A DNA stretch of 64,000 nucleotides from Arachis hypogaea (GCF_003086295.3 NC_092038.1:134100737-134164736); one strand, 5' to 3'; counted from the first letter of the stretch, positions 9,257 through 21,588 are shown. A program made the numbers and translations. The notes: a model not told the origin generated them from the sequence alone.

Positions 9257-10750
9257 ATAAATAAACCGAATATTAACCATTTTTAATATTTTTAAAATAT
9301 AAAAAAGAGAAAGTTTAGCTAGCAATATTTTTATTCAAATTTTTATGATATGATGACTTATGGCATTTAAGTTTTTCTAAATATAACGATGGTAAAGCAT
9401 CTGTGATTAATTAGTAGATATTATCTTGTGATTGGATTGATTATGGGTGGGTGGAGATGGGGGAATTAAACGTAGGGTTAGATGGTGATGAGAGCAGTGT
9501 CCGCCACGAAATGGCGACGGTGTTTGGCCAATGCTGGGCCAAAACCTCTGCACTAATATAATGACGACGTCCTATGGCTTCCTTACGAGTTCTCAAATGC
9601 TCTATATCCACATTACAATTCTTTTTTTTTTTTTTAAATATTTTGCCATCAAAATTACACTTAAATAAAATGTCGACAATTTTATTTCAGATAGGTGTTT
9701 TATTTTTCACACTCGTTTTATTAAAACATTTAAATAAACTTATTCCTAATTTTATTTTCTAAAGATTCATTTTCACCGTATCCCCAAACACTTTCCAAGG
9801 CTGTAAATTACATAAGGTTTGTTTTCTATGAACACCTTCCAGTTTCAGCTTAAGAAAAGTCCAAATCAACTTCTATGACTTTCTAAATCCACGTGCCCAA
9901 CTCCAAATCTTGCATACCAGTTAATTATTGAATAATCTTACTCCTACATGTCATCACTGAAATTCAGGATCAAAACATAGTTTTCTTAGGCATCGTAATT
10001 ATAGGCATCGTAGAATGCCCAACCGTAGTTGTAGATATTATTTGAAACTAGAAATACAAAAGTAGAAGATTAATGTTTGATTTACGAAGGATTATGTCAT
10101 AAAATAATTTGGTCTAAGAAAAATTTGATATTCTAATTTGATCTTAAAGAATATTAATATAATTTAAATATTAAAATTAAATGTCACATGAATTTTGAAG
10201 ATGAGTCCTAAATAGAAATAGTTGGTTTGATGAACTGTGAAGCAGCAGCGTAGGGTGGTGGTGCACGTGATTGGCTCATGTGGTTCCTGAAGAGATTAGC
10301 ATTTAGCACTTTCACTTTGGCCACCTAATGGCCGCGTCCACCGCCACCAGCTAACAACCGCGTTCTGCTTTGTTATTGCTGGCTCCCCCTTACAGCACAC
10401 AATGTTGAATAAATCATCTCCTACATTTTCAAAATTTGATATGGCCAATTATTTAAAAGGATTAGGGTTCGTTTGAAAAGTTTTAAAAATTATTTTGTTG
10501 AGTTTTTGATTTATAAAAAATAATAGCATTAATATTTGATGTAATTTTTAAAATTAAATTATAATATAGAATTAAATTATTTTTTAAGTTGTTGTTTAAT
10601 GATGTAGAATTACACATTTTTTAATAATTAAATACTAATTAAATTTCAATGAAAATACTGCACTGAGACTTTTTCATAAATAAATAATAAATAAGCAAAA
10701 TGGTAAGAAAGAAAAGTAGTCACCTTTCTTCTCTCTCTTTCTTCTTCTCT
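9257..10750. other. Intergenic / promoter of the second DUF569 gene
   Basis: AT-rich spacer between the paralogues with no sign of the missing 3' exons of the upstream copy. A G-box core CACGTG at 10264-10269, followed by an inverted CCAAT (ATTGG), and a TATA-like AATATAAG near 10756 could belong to the downstream promoter. Confidence 0.4.
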
Positions 10751-10821
10751 TCCACAATATAAGAGACCAAGTCCAAATATCACTTCTCAAAATCAATCAA
10801 AGCTCCCACACTTTCCATTCA

Positions 10822-10825
<4 letters not shown>

Positions 10826-10872
<47 letters not shown>
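10826..10872 (+). repeat. (TC)n microsatellite in the 5' leader
   Basis: An uninterrupted 47-bp TC run ending 7 bp before the ATG at 10880. Its place in the leader makes length changes potentially relevant to expression. Confidence 0.9.
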
Positions 10873-10875
<3 letters not shown>

Positions 10876-10879
10876 CGCC

Positions 10880-13131
10880 ATGGACTTCTTCCACCGCGCC
10901 AAGGTGGTGCGTTTCCGCAGCCACCACGACAAGTACCTCACCGCCGACGACGATGAAGAATCCGTCGTCCAAGACCGCAACGGCGCCACCAAGAGCGCCA
11001 AGTGGCTCGTCGAAATAGTTCCCGAATACGACAACATCGTACGCCTCAAAAGCTGCTACAACAAGTACCTCACGGCATCAAACCAGCCCTTCCTCCTCGG
11101 CGTCACCGGCCGGAAGGTCCTCCAAACCCACCCCTCAAGACTTGACTCCTCCGTCGAATGGGAACCCATCAGAGACGGCGCCCAGGTCAAGCTCAAGACC
11201 CGTTACGGCAACTTCTTGCGGGCCAACGGTGGCTTGCCGCCGTGGAGGAACTCCGTTACACATGATATTCCGCATCGGACTTCCACTCAGGATTGGGTCT
11301 TGTGGGATGTTGATGTGTTGGAGATTCATGTTGATTATGTTCCTCCGCCTCCTCCTCCTACTCACTCTGATTCCCTCAATTTTGAATCGTCTACTCCTTC
11401 TGCTGTTGATGCCAAATCTGCTCAATTTTCTAGGCAGGAGGTATGCTTTTGGGGAAAAGTTTTGAAATTTTCATCTCTGCTGCCTTTGATTTTTTGTTGA
11501 CTTTATTTCTTTATTTTCTTGATGGTACTTTTAGCTCTCAAAATAATGCTTATTTTGACTAAATTGGTGTAGTGTGTCTGGATAGTTACATTGATTTATG
11601 AATGAACCTATTAATATGGAATGGAGGGAGGGCTGTAATTAGCTTGGTTAATTGTTTATGATATAGCTAGATTAGATACATGAAATTGGTCGTTGGATGT
11701 TTGTTTGTGCGGTTAAAATTAAATTACTGTAGTTCCTAGAAATATATATTGGCCTTTGACTATCATTTAAGGACTAATTCTGACTGTGATTTCATACTGG
11801 ACAAGCATGATTTTCGTAGAGGGAAACATAATACTTTTATTATGGTAAGGTTCTGCGGTTTTTTTATGATGATTTTGTCTTGATTTGTTTGCTGGCAGTC
11901 GTCGGATTCATATGTGGGCTCGCCGCCAAAGATGGAGGGGAGAACTATATACTACCATGTTGCCGAGGATGATGGGGAAGTGGACGATGAGAATGTGCAG
12001 GGGTATTCTCTGATCTTCAAAGGGAACGGGGTGGAAGAATTGACAAAGAAGTTCGAGGAGGAGACAGGGTTAGAGGGAGTTATTGTGTGCAGTCGGAGTC
12101 CTTTGAATGGGAAGCTTTATCCTCTTCGATTGCAGCTTCCTCCAAACAATGTGATGATGCAGGTTGTTTTGGTTCTTCAATCGTCAAAAGGTGAGTTTTC
12201 AGAGTTCTTATGGATGCTGAGCTGCTAGTAGTCAGTTACATGCATCAGAGTATTTTCATGAAGTTGTCATAGATTATCAATTGAAATCAGATTGAGTTGA
12301 TATTATACGAAGTTGAGAAAGGATAATTTGGTGTTGAGAATTGGATTGAACTACAAGTGTGGAATTCTACAATAGCTAGTCTCTAGTTGATGTAGGACTA
12401 AACTACATAAGCCTACCACTTGAAAAATTATGGATCATTTGAATTACATAATTATTAACTCCCTTGGAATATAAATCTTCTAGGATCCTTAACATCAAGC
12501 CTTTTAAGACATTGTTCAGACTTATATGCATTGCTTTGCTTCCTTCTTTATAGAAAAATCAAGTGGAGGACTTGATTGATGGTCATATTTGTTTTCAAGG
12601 TGAAATGCTGAATTGTTATAATAGAAGTAATTTAAAATAATAGTTAATGCTATTTTGGCTTAATTAGTCAAATTTCATAAAAATGTTATACAACAAATAA
12701 TTAGCCATTTAGAGTGACTTTTAATAGTTAAGAAATAAGGATGTGGCATCTCTACCTTTCACACATCTCGCTAATCTTACATCCTATAAATAAATAAATT
12801 AAAAATAAAATATACTCCTTCCAATGCATAATATTTGTCACTATTAACCAATGTTTACCGAAACAGTTTATTTACAACTAATTTATGGCATCATTAACAT
12901 TTTTATTGTACTTTGTTTTTTATATCTTATTGTACTTTGTTTAATCTGAGTGGAGGATATACTTTGGAAATTCATCATAGAAATGTGAGAATAATTGATA
13001 CATTAATCCAAAAGAATTTATATAAAATGATTTGATATTTGCGCATTATACTTCAATTATTTCCCTAACTTTTATTTTTCTATTATGCCATTCCAGTTGC
13101 AAAAGACTTTGAGGCACAAGGTTTACTTTGA
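10880..13131 (+). CDS. DUF569 / fascin-like protein, full-length, three exons
   Basis: Exons 10880-11440, 11899-12190 and 13097-13131 join to 888 nt, a 295-residue protein. Junctions: GAG|GTATGC at 11441, GGCAG|TCG at 11899 (phase 0), AAAAG|GTGAGT at 12191, TTCCAG|TTG at 13097 (phase 1). Residues 1-150 hold the DUF569 trefoil (MDFFHRAKVVRFRSHHDKYL, LKSCYNKYLTAS, FLLGVTGRKVL, LRANGGLPPWRNSVTHD). A proline stretch (PPPPPP) and an S-rich linker follow, then a second conserved module with GRTIYYHVA, VEELTKKFEEETG and SPLNGKLYPLRLQLPP. The end is SSKVAKDFEAQGLL. The family has no assigned biochemical function. The third exon adds only eleven complete codons after the split one and would be missed by frame scanning. 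The ATG is in a good plant context (GCCATGG). Confidence 0.85.
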
Positions 13132-14111
13132 GTAGCGAGATTTGTGGAGTCTTGAATCAATTACATTAATGCAAGGGGTATGTACATAGAGATCCAAGCG
13201 GGTTCAAATATCAATTATACATGTGAAAGCATTTAAGATGTTGCACTACTACACCATCTTCATTGCGTTGAAAAAGCACAATTCATTAAGGTCTTACCAA
13301 CCTTCAATGGAGGTGCCCTAAATTTTGCATTGGCTAGGATCATATCAGCATATTGTCCCCTTCTTCTGGTAGTAGTTGTTTTTGGGCTTCCTATGTATTT
13401 GAGCTATAGTTATAACTTAGTCAATTCTTCATGTGCACTACTATTGTTTCATTTATTTCATTTCATTTGTATTGGGGTAAATTTTCTTTGACTATGCTAT
13501 TCTTAGGTGTATCAGTGTTAGTGTATCAGTATGCCTTTGTATAGATTTTTTTTTTATTTATTTATTACAATACTTATAAACAGGCTTATTTTTCTAATAG
13601 AAAAGGTTCTGTTTATATGTGTATGTCTTATTGGGTGAGATTCTAATTCACAAATGACAGAACAAAACAAAACAGAGAGATGCAAACTAAATTTATCAAT
13701 GAGCGTCAAGCATTATGACAAAGACCAAAAGTTTCATGTGCATTATATATATAAAGTTACAATTTGAACCTAAAAAAAATAAAATTCAATTCTCTGGTAC
13801 AATCTTATATCAAACCAATTTGTGTTACTGTTCGTCCGTTGAATTTGTGTCAATGGAATGCATGTGGCCGGCAGTTTCACTAGTATCAACTAGCTGGCTA
13901 TTATTAGTTGAACCAAATCATTCATCATTCGTGTCGCTTTTAATATCCAGAGAGATATATGATTATAATAATTGCTGTGAAGATAGGATTCTCTATTGTC
14001 ACATGAAATTTTAAGAAATCCATAACATCAAACCCGGGCCAATAAAATTTTTTAACGATATATTAGTTCACCATAGATTTTTCATTTATATATGATTGTG
14101 CATATTTTTCG
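13132..14111. other. Intergenic between convergent genes
   Basis: Holds the 3' flanks of the DUF569 gene and of the minus-strand PPR gene. No further gene or repeat is recognised; the 99-codon frame at 13715 has no recognisable motif. Confidence 0.4.
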
Positions 14112-15959
14112 TCACCAATAATCCTTACAAGAACAGTTTCCCTCTTTAAAATGATGGAACCGTGCACGATCTCTCACAATTATCTCTACATTATAAATTC
14201 TTGATAGTAATTTTGTAACACTGTGACAATCATTACACACTCTAAGATTCTTAAACACTCTTATTGGCATGCCTGGTCTTGACCTTAGTAATCCAAAAGC
14301 TATAGCTAATCTCTCACTATGCAACCTCATAGTATTCTTTTTTCCCTCATTAACCTCATCAACTAAAGGTGCACCTGAATAATCAGGTACATACCCGGTT
14401 GCTTCTAGCTTCTCCTCAATTTCACTCATAAACTTGTATATATCTTCACTTTGAGGATGACTAGTGTCCCCAGCAAAAAATTCATGAGTGACACCATCAA
14501 TCTCTACCAAACTACAACCTGGTTCTTTATTCACACCCTTATCAGTCATTAGTTTTCTAAGCAATCCAACATCATTCCACATGCTAGCTGAAGCATAGAT
14601 TCTTGACAATAGCACATAAGCACCACTACTATATGTAGTACTTCCCTCTGACTCAAACACTTTCTTGGCCAATTCTTCACTTAGCTCAAGACTTGCATGT
14701 TGCTTGCAACAAGCATCCAACAGACTCCTCCAGATCACGACATCCGGTTTCATAGGCATTTCTGAAACCAAGTTCATAGCCTCTTCGATGCGTCCGGCTC
14801 GAGCGAAAAGATCAACGAGGCATCCGTAATGCTCTAATCTTGGCTCAATTTTGTACTCCCTGGTCATTATGTCAAAAGACATAATCCCTTCATTAACCAT
14901 GCCCCTGTGATTACATGCACTCAAGACACCAACAAAAGTGATTGAATTCGGCATGAGTCCCTTTACCTTCACCATTCTTGCATAGTAGTCCAACGCCTCC
15001 TCAGCCATGCCATGCATGGCAAGCCCCAAAATCATTGAATTCCATGAATTCACATCTCTATAAGGCATGCTTTCAAAGACTTGTTTTGCAAATCCCACTG
15101 AGCCACACTTGCAATACATATCCACCAAGCTAGTGTTAACCAAAACATCACCAATCATGTTCTTGTCACTCCTTTTCAAGACATAAGCATGAGCCCACAA
15201 ACCCAAAGACAAAGCACCCAATCCAGCACAGGAACTGATCACACTTTGCATGGTGTAACCGTCAGGATCATGAATCCTCTGCATCTCACAGAACATTCTC
15301 AATGCAGTGTCATACTCACCAGCACTTGCATAAGAGTCAATCATGATGTTCCATGAAACCTCACTTCTTTCGGACATTTTCTCGAACACCTTGTGTGCCA
15401 AGTCTAGAAACCCACAAGTTGCATAAAAATGAATCAAACTGTTACAAATATGAGTATCCGATTCAAACCCAAGTTTCAATACATGAGCATGCACCTGTTT
15501 CCCTTCAGAAAGAGAGAACAAGTAAGCACATGCCTTTAAAACAAAAGGGTATGTGTAATTATCAGGAATAACCGCTGCACTTTGTTGTTCTCGTTCCATC
15601 ATTAACATTGCTTTGTAAAGTTCCATGGACTTGTGTTTTTGGTCTGCGGTTCTAGCATAGGCTCTTATGAGTGTGTTCCACATGAAGGAATTGGGATTCT
15701 GAAAGTGATGAAAAATTCGAGTGGCGTATCCAAGATCAAGCAGAGAAGAATGGTGAAGGATTCTGCTGTGTAGAAGGAGGGATTGTGGATGATGGTTGGT
15801 GTGAATGGTACGTAGAAGTTGAGCATGGATTTGCTTCAAGTGAGAGATATCAACAATGGAGTGGTTGAGCAAGTGGAAGAGGCGCGTGTGGCTGTTATGG
15901 ATAAAGGGTTGGCCATTGTTGTTGGTGGAGAAAAGCAATGGAGTTTGAGTTGTTGCCAT
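14112..15959 (-). CDS. CRR28: DYW-type pentatricopeptide repeat protein, CRR28-like
   Basis: A single-exon frame of 615 residues. The start chosen is the ATG at 15959, since the upstream TTG is not a plant start. The N-terminus is Ser/Thr/Asn-rich and poor in acidic residues, fitting an organelle transit peptide. PLS-class PPR motifs run from about residue 80 to 440 (WNTLIRAYA, PFVLKACAY, NSLIHFYATCG, VSWNIMIDSYA, SVISSCAGLG, NTSLVDMYCKCG, NSMILGLAMHG). E and E+ motifs follow, then a complete DYW domain: LHSERLAIAFG (the HxE zinc and catalytic motif), CNDCH, and the terminal SCKDYW. DYW proteins bind organelle RNA and deaminate specific cytidines to uridine. Sequence and motif order match Arabidopsis At1g59720 (CRR28), needed for editing chloroplast ndh transcripts; orthology is from recognition, not a tree. 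Confidence 0.85.
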   Translation of the reverse strand: MATTQTPLLFSTNNNGQPFIHNSHTRLFHLLNHSIVDISHLKQIHAQLLRTIHTNHHPQSLLLHSRILHHSSLLDLGYATRIFHHFQNPNSFMWNTLIRAYARTADQKHKSMELYKAMLMMEREQQSAAVIPDNYTYPFVLKACAYLFSLSEGKQVHAHVLKLGFESDTHICNSLIHFYATCGFLDLAHKVFEKMSERSEVSWNIMIDSYASAGEYDTALRMFCEMQRIHDPDGYTMQSVISSCAGLGALSLGLWAHAYVLKRSDKNMIGDVLVNTSLVDMYCKCGSVGFAKQVFESMPYRDVNSWNSMILGLAMHGMAEEALDYYARMVKVKGLMPNSITFVGVLSACNHRGMVNEGIMSFDIMTREYKIEPRLEHYGCLVDLFARAGRIEEAMNLVSEMPMKPDVVIWRSLLDACCKQHASLELSEELAKKVFESEGSTTYSSGAYVLLSRIYASASMWNDVGLLRKLMTDKGVNKEPGCSLVEIDGVTHEFFAGDTSHPQSEDIYKFMSEIEEKLEATGYVPDYSGAPLVDEVNEGKKNTMRLHSERLAIAFGLLRSRPGMPIRVFKNLRVCNDCHSVTKLLSRIYNVEIIVRDRARFHHFKEGNCSCKDYW

Positions 15960-16335
15960 GCCCAATGCTATTCATTTCTCTCTCCTACTTATTATCAACA
16001 ACAAGATAAGGTGGAACCATGCTACCAAATTAAACATCTTATTATTCATTATTTTCTATATAAAAAAATATATAAGTAATTATACTTTAACAATTAAAAA
16101 ATATCAAATTCGATTATAATTTTATATCAACATTAGAAAGCTTTTAGCTTAAATATTTAGTGTATCTCCCATTCTCCCTAATAATTTAATTATTTAATTC
16201 AATTTTGATACTTTATAGTTTATATAGCTCAAAATTAAGTTATTATAATACGGAGTCATATATTTATTATTAAAATTTATGTTTACAAAAAACCAATTTT
16301 TAAATTAGTCATTATTTATATAAATATGATAGAAA
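15960..16335. other. Promoter side of the PPR gene
   Basis: AT-rich upstream flank of the minus-strand PPR gene. No core promoter element stands out. Confidence 0.35.
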
Positions 16336-16376
16336 TAGGGATGGTAACATACACCACCCAAGCCAATGAATAAGGT

Positions 16377-16712
16377 AGCGTTTGTTTTAAGGTACTGAGA
16401 CAGAGACTGAGAGACTGAGACTCAGTATCGTATTTGTTAGTTCAGAGACTGGTACTAAAATTTTTGTCTCTGTCTCTAAAATTTCAGTATTTCAGTACCT
16501 CCAAAAAATAGGGACACAAAAGACTGGAATTTTAAGAGATGGAGACTGAAACTTTAATAACATTTTATACCTAAAATACTTTTATTTCAATTAATTAATT
16601 CCAATTTTACCCTTTGTGCAAATTAAATTAGAGTTTCATTCTTGTTTCAATTCCTGTCTCCCATTTTACACCAAACAGAATACTGAGATTTATTTCAATC
16701 CCTGACTCTTAG
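16377..16712. mobile_element. Possible nested MITE
   Basis: A block starting GTAGCGTTTGTTTTAAGGTA with repeated GAGACTGAGA motifs and ending near ACACCAAACAGAATACTGAG. The two ends are imperfect inverted repeats (GTTTGTTTTAAGGTACTGAGACAG against GTTTGGTGTAAAATGGGAGACAG). The GACAGAGACTGAG style is common in legume MITEs. Exact boundaries and the target duplication are unclear. Confidence 0.4.
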
Positions 16713-16805
16713 TAATAGTTCAAATGGCATAATCTCTCCATACTCATCTAAGAGGTTGCGGGTTCGAGTCTTCATATATTTGGTAAAAAAAAAAAAAAAA
16801 AAAAA
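16713..16805 (+). mobile_element. Short SINE (family B) nested in the hAT element
   Basis: AGTTCAAATGGCATAATCTC, then GGTTGCGGGTTCGAGTCTTC (a B-box-like core) and a long A run. Closely related copies lie at 37793-37870 and 38695-38785, supporting a real short SINE of roughly 85-90 bp. Confidence 0.65.
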
Positions 16806-17445
16806 CCACCCAAACTTGCGGGTACCCACCCCATCCCTACTCGTTCGAGACGGATAATTACCCGTCCCGCACTGTGGTGGGTTTTTGGGAGAGGCGGAAC
16901 GAGATTGGGTTTAGGTAATACCCGCCTTACTATATATATATATTATATATATATATAATATATATATATATATAATATGTATAATATATGTAAAATAATT
17001 AGTAAATGATTAATAATATTGTATCATATTTAAATTTTTACTTTAATTTATGTTATTTATGTGATGATGGTTATACAAAATTTGAAATTTAATTTAATTT
17101 ATTGGATTTTAATAATTATAGGGACAGGTATGGGGGAGGCGGATACCCGCAGGGGCGGGTTAAGGTTCAACGTTTTACTACCCGCGGATAGAAGTGGGAC
17201 GGATTCTATGCGGGTTGTTGTACGACGGGGCGGGTCAAGTAGAGCGAAAATTCGCCCCTTTCCGCTCCGTTGCCACCCCTAGATAGAAATTCATATGTAA
17301 TTTGTCTTCATATAAAGTTAATAATTAAAAATCGTTAAATAATAATTTAGTCAAATTTGTCAAATCATCTAACGGTTTTTAATGATCAACTTCACATGAA
17401 AACAATTTCACGTGAATATTCACCTATATATATGTATTGTTTAAG

Positions 17446-17587
17446 GATGAAAACTTAAGTACAGTCAATTTCACGTGAAGTTAATAGTTAAGAACCGTTA
17501 AATGATTTGATTAATTTGACTAAATTTTCATCTAACGACTCTCAATTATCAACTTTACGTAAAATTGACTGTATTTAAATTTTTACC
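17446..17587. mobile_element. Palindromic MITE with 9-bp target duplication
   Basis: Both ends carry a long inverted repeat (TACAGTCAATTTCACGTGAA on the left; its counterpart reads TACAGTCAATTTTACGTAAA on the other strand). TTGTTTAAG flanks the element at 17437-17445 and 17588-17596. A 9-bp duplication fits the Mutator superfamily. A diverged relative sits immediately to the left at about 17290-17425. Confidence 0.75.
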
Positions 17588-17596
17588 TTGTTTAAG

Positions 17597-19223
17597 TAAT
17601 TTCTAATATGTATTTTATAGTTCAAGATATATTTTATGTGAGTGACTGTCTTTTAAAGTCTGATTAAATGTGTAAAATTATTTTATGCACCAACCTGTAA
17701 GTGTATAAAATTGAATCCTGAGTTCTACATTCTCGTTATATCATATTGTTGAGTTAAGGTTGATTTTGGGCTCATATATGATGACAAACATTATTTGAGT
17801 TAAAAGGTTAATATTATTTAATGTGTGTGCTACTGATGCAGGCCCAATTACTTACTCCTTAGTCCAAGTCTACAGTGCTTCAGCAACTTCAAATGATACA
17901 AATCATTAGCCTTTTGTATTTTGATGAGTAACTAAACATGCTAAAAGAGAGAACGGAATTAGAGAAAAAGAGAATAAAGACATTTGACATCACAGGACAG
18001 TTGTAACACCAAGACAAAAACAAGGACACAAGGATAAGTTCACTACACTAAAGACATCAGTAAAGCAAAGCTCAAAATATGGAAGAAAAAAACACAAACT
18101 TGCAAGAATGTAAAAGTAGTGGAGCAGCTCATCGGAAAGCAGAAGTAATGGAGTAGAGAGAAAAAAAAATGCATTCCATGAAAGAAAGCAAATCAAAGGA
18201 CAATAAAGGTGGTGGAGTAGTTCCTCGACAAGCAGTGGTAGTGGAGTAAAATGGAGCAAAGACTGCATATCATCAAAGACAGCTCCAACGAGTTGATGGA
18301 CAAGGAATTGAAAGAGGCAAATTAGAGAGCAAGGTGATGATATAAAACAGACCTCACTTCAACAGTTGAAAGTTAAAAAAAGAGAGCAAATTCAAGAGCA
18401 TCATCTCAACAGACTTGAGCTGAATTCTTTTTCTTCTACTAGTGCTTCATTTCTGATTTTCTTTGTTATGGCTATCTTGTGTCATCTTTTGTATTGAGAA
18501 AAGATTGAATATATGAGTTGAAAAAGTCATGAGAGAAAAAGCAAGAAAGATACATGAAAGAGCCACTAATAAATCTGTGTAATTGAATGGTTGAACTAGG
18601 ACTAGTTCCTTTTGCCAAGTTGGGATAGCACTATACTTGGTGAGTTTGAATCTGTTTAAGTTCCTCTTCTAAGTTGGGACAGCACTTAAAAAGTTGAGCT
18701 TTGATGAAGAAAATTTAATGGTAGATACTAGTTGAATTAGATTGTAATTCAATAGTATTAATGAATGTAATCTGTTGATTATAGTGAAAATTCCACTATA
18801 ATTGTAGTAGAAACTGGATATAAATTTTATGGCATTTAGAAACTGAACCAAGATACATGTTAGTCTCTATCTCTTTTTTCTTTTTCTGTTTTATTTCTGT
18901 ACATGAGACAAAACAAATTTTTTTTTTACATATTTAACTTTCGTGAAAACAGAACTAAAGAAATTTAATTTTGAGCTAACTTGATTCAACTCCATTCTCA
19001 AATCCTAACCATTTCCATCATATATGAATAACAATAATGTGAAATAATGAAACAAACAATTTGGCAAGTAAAAACATATAGACGGAGGACATTTCAATAA
19101 AGAAACACAGACAGACGTAGTTATTATAAGTGTTCCATAATTTGGATTACATGAAATAGAAACGATCGAGGACATATACTTAATTAGTTTAAATTCCAGT
19201 AGCTACAGAAATAATACGAGTAA
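17597..19223. other. Intergenic, no gene recognised
   Basis: Less AT-rich than its surroundings between about 17990 and 18700, with purine-rich repeated phrases (AAGTTGGGATAGCACT and AAGTTGGGACAGCACT near 18617 and 18672). No conserved protein can be read in any frame. It could be a decayed LTR or a transcribed non-coding region; I cannot decide. Confidence 0.3.
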
Positions 19224-19604
19224 TCAAAATCTAAAAACATTAGACCACAGATTATAGATACCATTATCAATATTGGTGTTATTGTTGTTTAAATCATCAG
19301 CTTGTGAGTACATATTAGGAGGAATGCGAAGCAAACGTTGGTGCCTTTCCATTTGAAGCTTTCTAATGCGATTGAGAGAGTCTTTGTAATTTTGGTAATG
19401 CAATGGATGAGGACTCCCTTGAAAATATTGCATTTGGTGCTTAGCAAGTTGGTCATACCTTGCAATTTCTTTATCAAGGTCCCCAACATACACTCTATTC
19501 AACTTGTTTAGCACATCCATCGCTATTTCCTCAACGATCTCTGATTCCAACCTATCAACATATATTATTTGCAAACATTAAAATTCCTACATGCATGTGT
19601 GACC

Positions 19605-19652
<48 letters not shown>

Positions 19653-21588
19653 CAAAACTTGCAATTTCTTACTTGAGAAACTACTTTATTATTTACACTA
19701 CTCATATTCTTTAATTTATATTTTTCAAATAAAAAATGCTATTTGTACAATAAAATCAACCACTAAAATTAACTACCAATATATTTGTGTATAAATACAT
19801 GTGTGGTTTAATTTATTTTCAATGTGTATTTATATTCTAATATATATTTTATACTAATGACTGATTTTATTTTAGTGACTAATTTTAGTGTACACCTAAC
19901 ATAACTCTTTTCAAATATATACACTCCTCTTTCCTTAAGAGTAGAGGTAAACTATATGTTACATTTTTAATCGCTTTTGAAGCATTTTTTTAATTTTCTA
20001 TTATCTCATTATATTAATTACTCTATTTCTTTTATTATTAAAATATTCTCTATGATAAAAAATTAATGAGTTATTCTATTCCTTCACTTATTAAACTTCT
20101 AGTTAGAAAAGTAAAGTCACCTTACTTTATATATACCTTTTCATAATTTAACTTTGCCTTATACCATATATATACAAGTGTGAAGAGTTGACATTATTGT
20201 TATATGATTATCTAGGTTTATATATAATAAGCAAGAAAATAACCACTTTGGGCATATTGTTTGACTTTCTATTGATTTTCTGGATCATCATGTACAAATA
20301 AACAAGAAACATATAGAGAGATATTAGTTTAGTGTACCATTACCATAAACTATTTTACATTAATATTTAATTATATATTCTCAAGCTAAACTAAACCATC
20401 AATATTTTGACCCTAAAATAAAATAATCTTAAGAGGAAAAACTGCACTTTCTAACACTATTAGAAAAATGTTTAAAACCTACGGTAATTATCGTCAAATT
20501 TTAGAATTTCAATAATAATACATTAACGTTGTGTGTTTCTTCAACAAAATAAATCTGATAATAATACTTAAAATCGTCGATTCTGTATATAAAATTTAAC
20601 AGTAAATTTAACGATAATCAAATTTTTTTTGCCGTGTAAACTTTCAAAAATAATAGAAGCTTGACCACTATCAAGAATTGTGAGTCCGTGGTTTAGTGTG
20701 TTTAATAATTGGCTTAGGATTAAGGTAATAAATAGGATATTATAAGCATACCAAAGTTCTAAAATTGAACCAACTATTGAATTTGTAGAGTTAAAAGTTT
20801 AAAAATTAAAAATTCTATCAAAATTAAATCACATATAATAAAATAATATATTATATAATAAAAATATTTTTTTATATATTTTATTATTTAAACAGCTAAA
20901 AAATCATATTTGACATTTTGATTACTCATTCACACCTAATTTTTATCTCTTGAGTTTTGATCTTTGACCTAATGATCGATTTGGTCAAATAATTTGATAA
21001 GTTTGACTAAATTATTATTTATCAACTCTACCTAAAGATAGCTGCACGTAAATTTTCACAAACTGGAGTTCATTAGATGTATATTATGATTAACCTGTCA
21101 ACGGAGCAATCCCAGCCAGAGAAAGTGGCAGCTTCAGCAAGAGCATCCCTCCATTTCTGAATCTTCTTGTTAGGGCGATCAGAATCACGAAACCGCTCCT
21201 CATGTCTGGCGAAAGCAGTTGCAAAGCTTCCCGTTTGGTACCTAACAATGGAAGGCTCCACATCGTAGAATATGGGCAGCACCATCTGCCCCCTCGTTTT
21301 CTTACAATCAATTATCTTCTTCACCTCCTCAAGACACCATCTGGAGGATGCGAAGTTCTTCGAGAACACGATCACGGAGAGCTTCGCATCCTCTATGGCC
21401 CTGAGAAGCGTCCCCGAGATCTCGTCTCCTCTCTCAAGATTGTAGTCTATGTAGGTTCTGATCTCAAATCTCTTGAAGGCAGCGTGCAGATGGCTGGTGA
21501 ATGTCTTCCTTGTGTCCTCGCCCCTGAAACTCAGGAACACCTCGTGAACACCATTATTGGTGGAGGACGATGAAGACGTTGCTGCCAT
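19224..21588 (-). CDS. TIR-X protein 1 (TIR domain plus short helical tail, no NB-ARC)
   Basis: Two exons, complement(19224..19551, 21095..21588), give 273 residues. The donor GACAG|GTTAAT and acceptor GATAG|GTTGGA join in phase 2 to read CSVDRLESEIVEEIAMDVLN. Residues 15-165 are a plant TIR domain: EVFLSFRGEDTRKTF, an RTYIDYNLERG loop, and SSRWCLEEV, where E88 matches the catalytic Glu of plant TIR NADases. The second exon begins with the E-I-V-E-E-I linker that in TIR-NB-LRR proteins leads to NB-ARC, but instead gives about 105 charged residues (DLDKEIARYDQLAKHQ, then RIRKLQMERHQRLLRIPPNM). So this is a TIR-X protein, probably cytosolic or nuclear and able to make immune nucleotide signals. 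The 1.54-kb intron holds a MITE copy and an (AT)n tract. Partner is the paralogue at 29881-31109. Confidence 0.8.
19613..19650. repeat. (AT)n microsatellite in the TIR-X 1 intron
   Basis: An AT run of about 38 bp just inside the 3' end of the intron. Confidence 0.85.
19740..19905. mobile_element. Small MITE (copy 1 of 3)
   Basis: Ends TGTACAATAAAATCAACCAC and TTTTAGTGACTAATTTTAGT are near inverted repeats. Similar blocks of about 155 bp lie at 25686-25838 and 28883-29036. The superfamily is not clear because duplications are hard to call in AT-rich flanks. Confidence 0.5.

Larger units (their letters stand above)
16336..17281. mobile_element. hAT-type non-autonomous element with nested insertions
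   Basis: Ends TAGGGATGGTAAC (left) and GTTGCCACCCCTA (right) are imperfect inverted repeats of the hAT type. Identical 8-bp duplications GATAGAAA flank them at 16328-16335 and 17282-17289. Near both ends lie GC-rich CCCGC/GCGGG boxes that stand out from the AT-rich surroundings. Nothing codes for a transposase. A SINE and possibly another MITE are inserted inside. Confidence 0.85.

Noticed and set aside
17990..18851. Open frames on the minus strand near 18 kb
   Set aside because: Leu/Phe-rich, no family motif, and no splice or start support; kept only as unassigned intergenic sequence.
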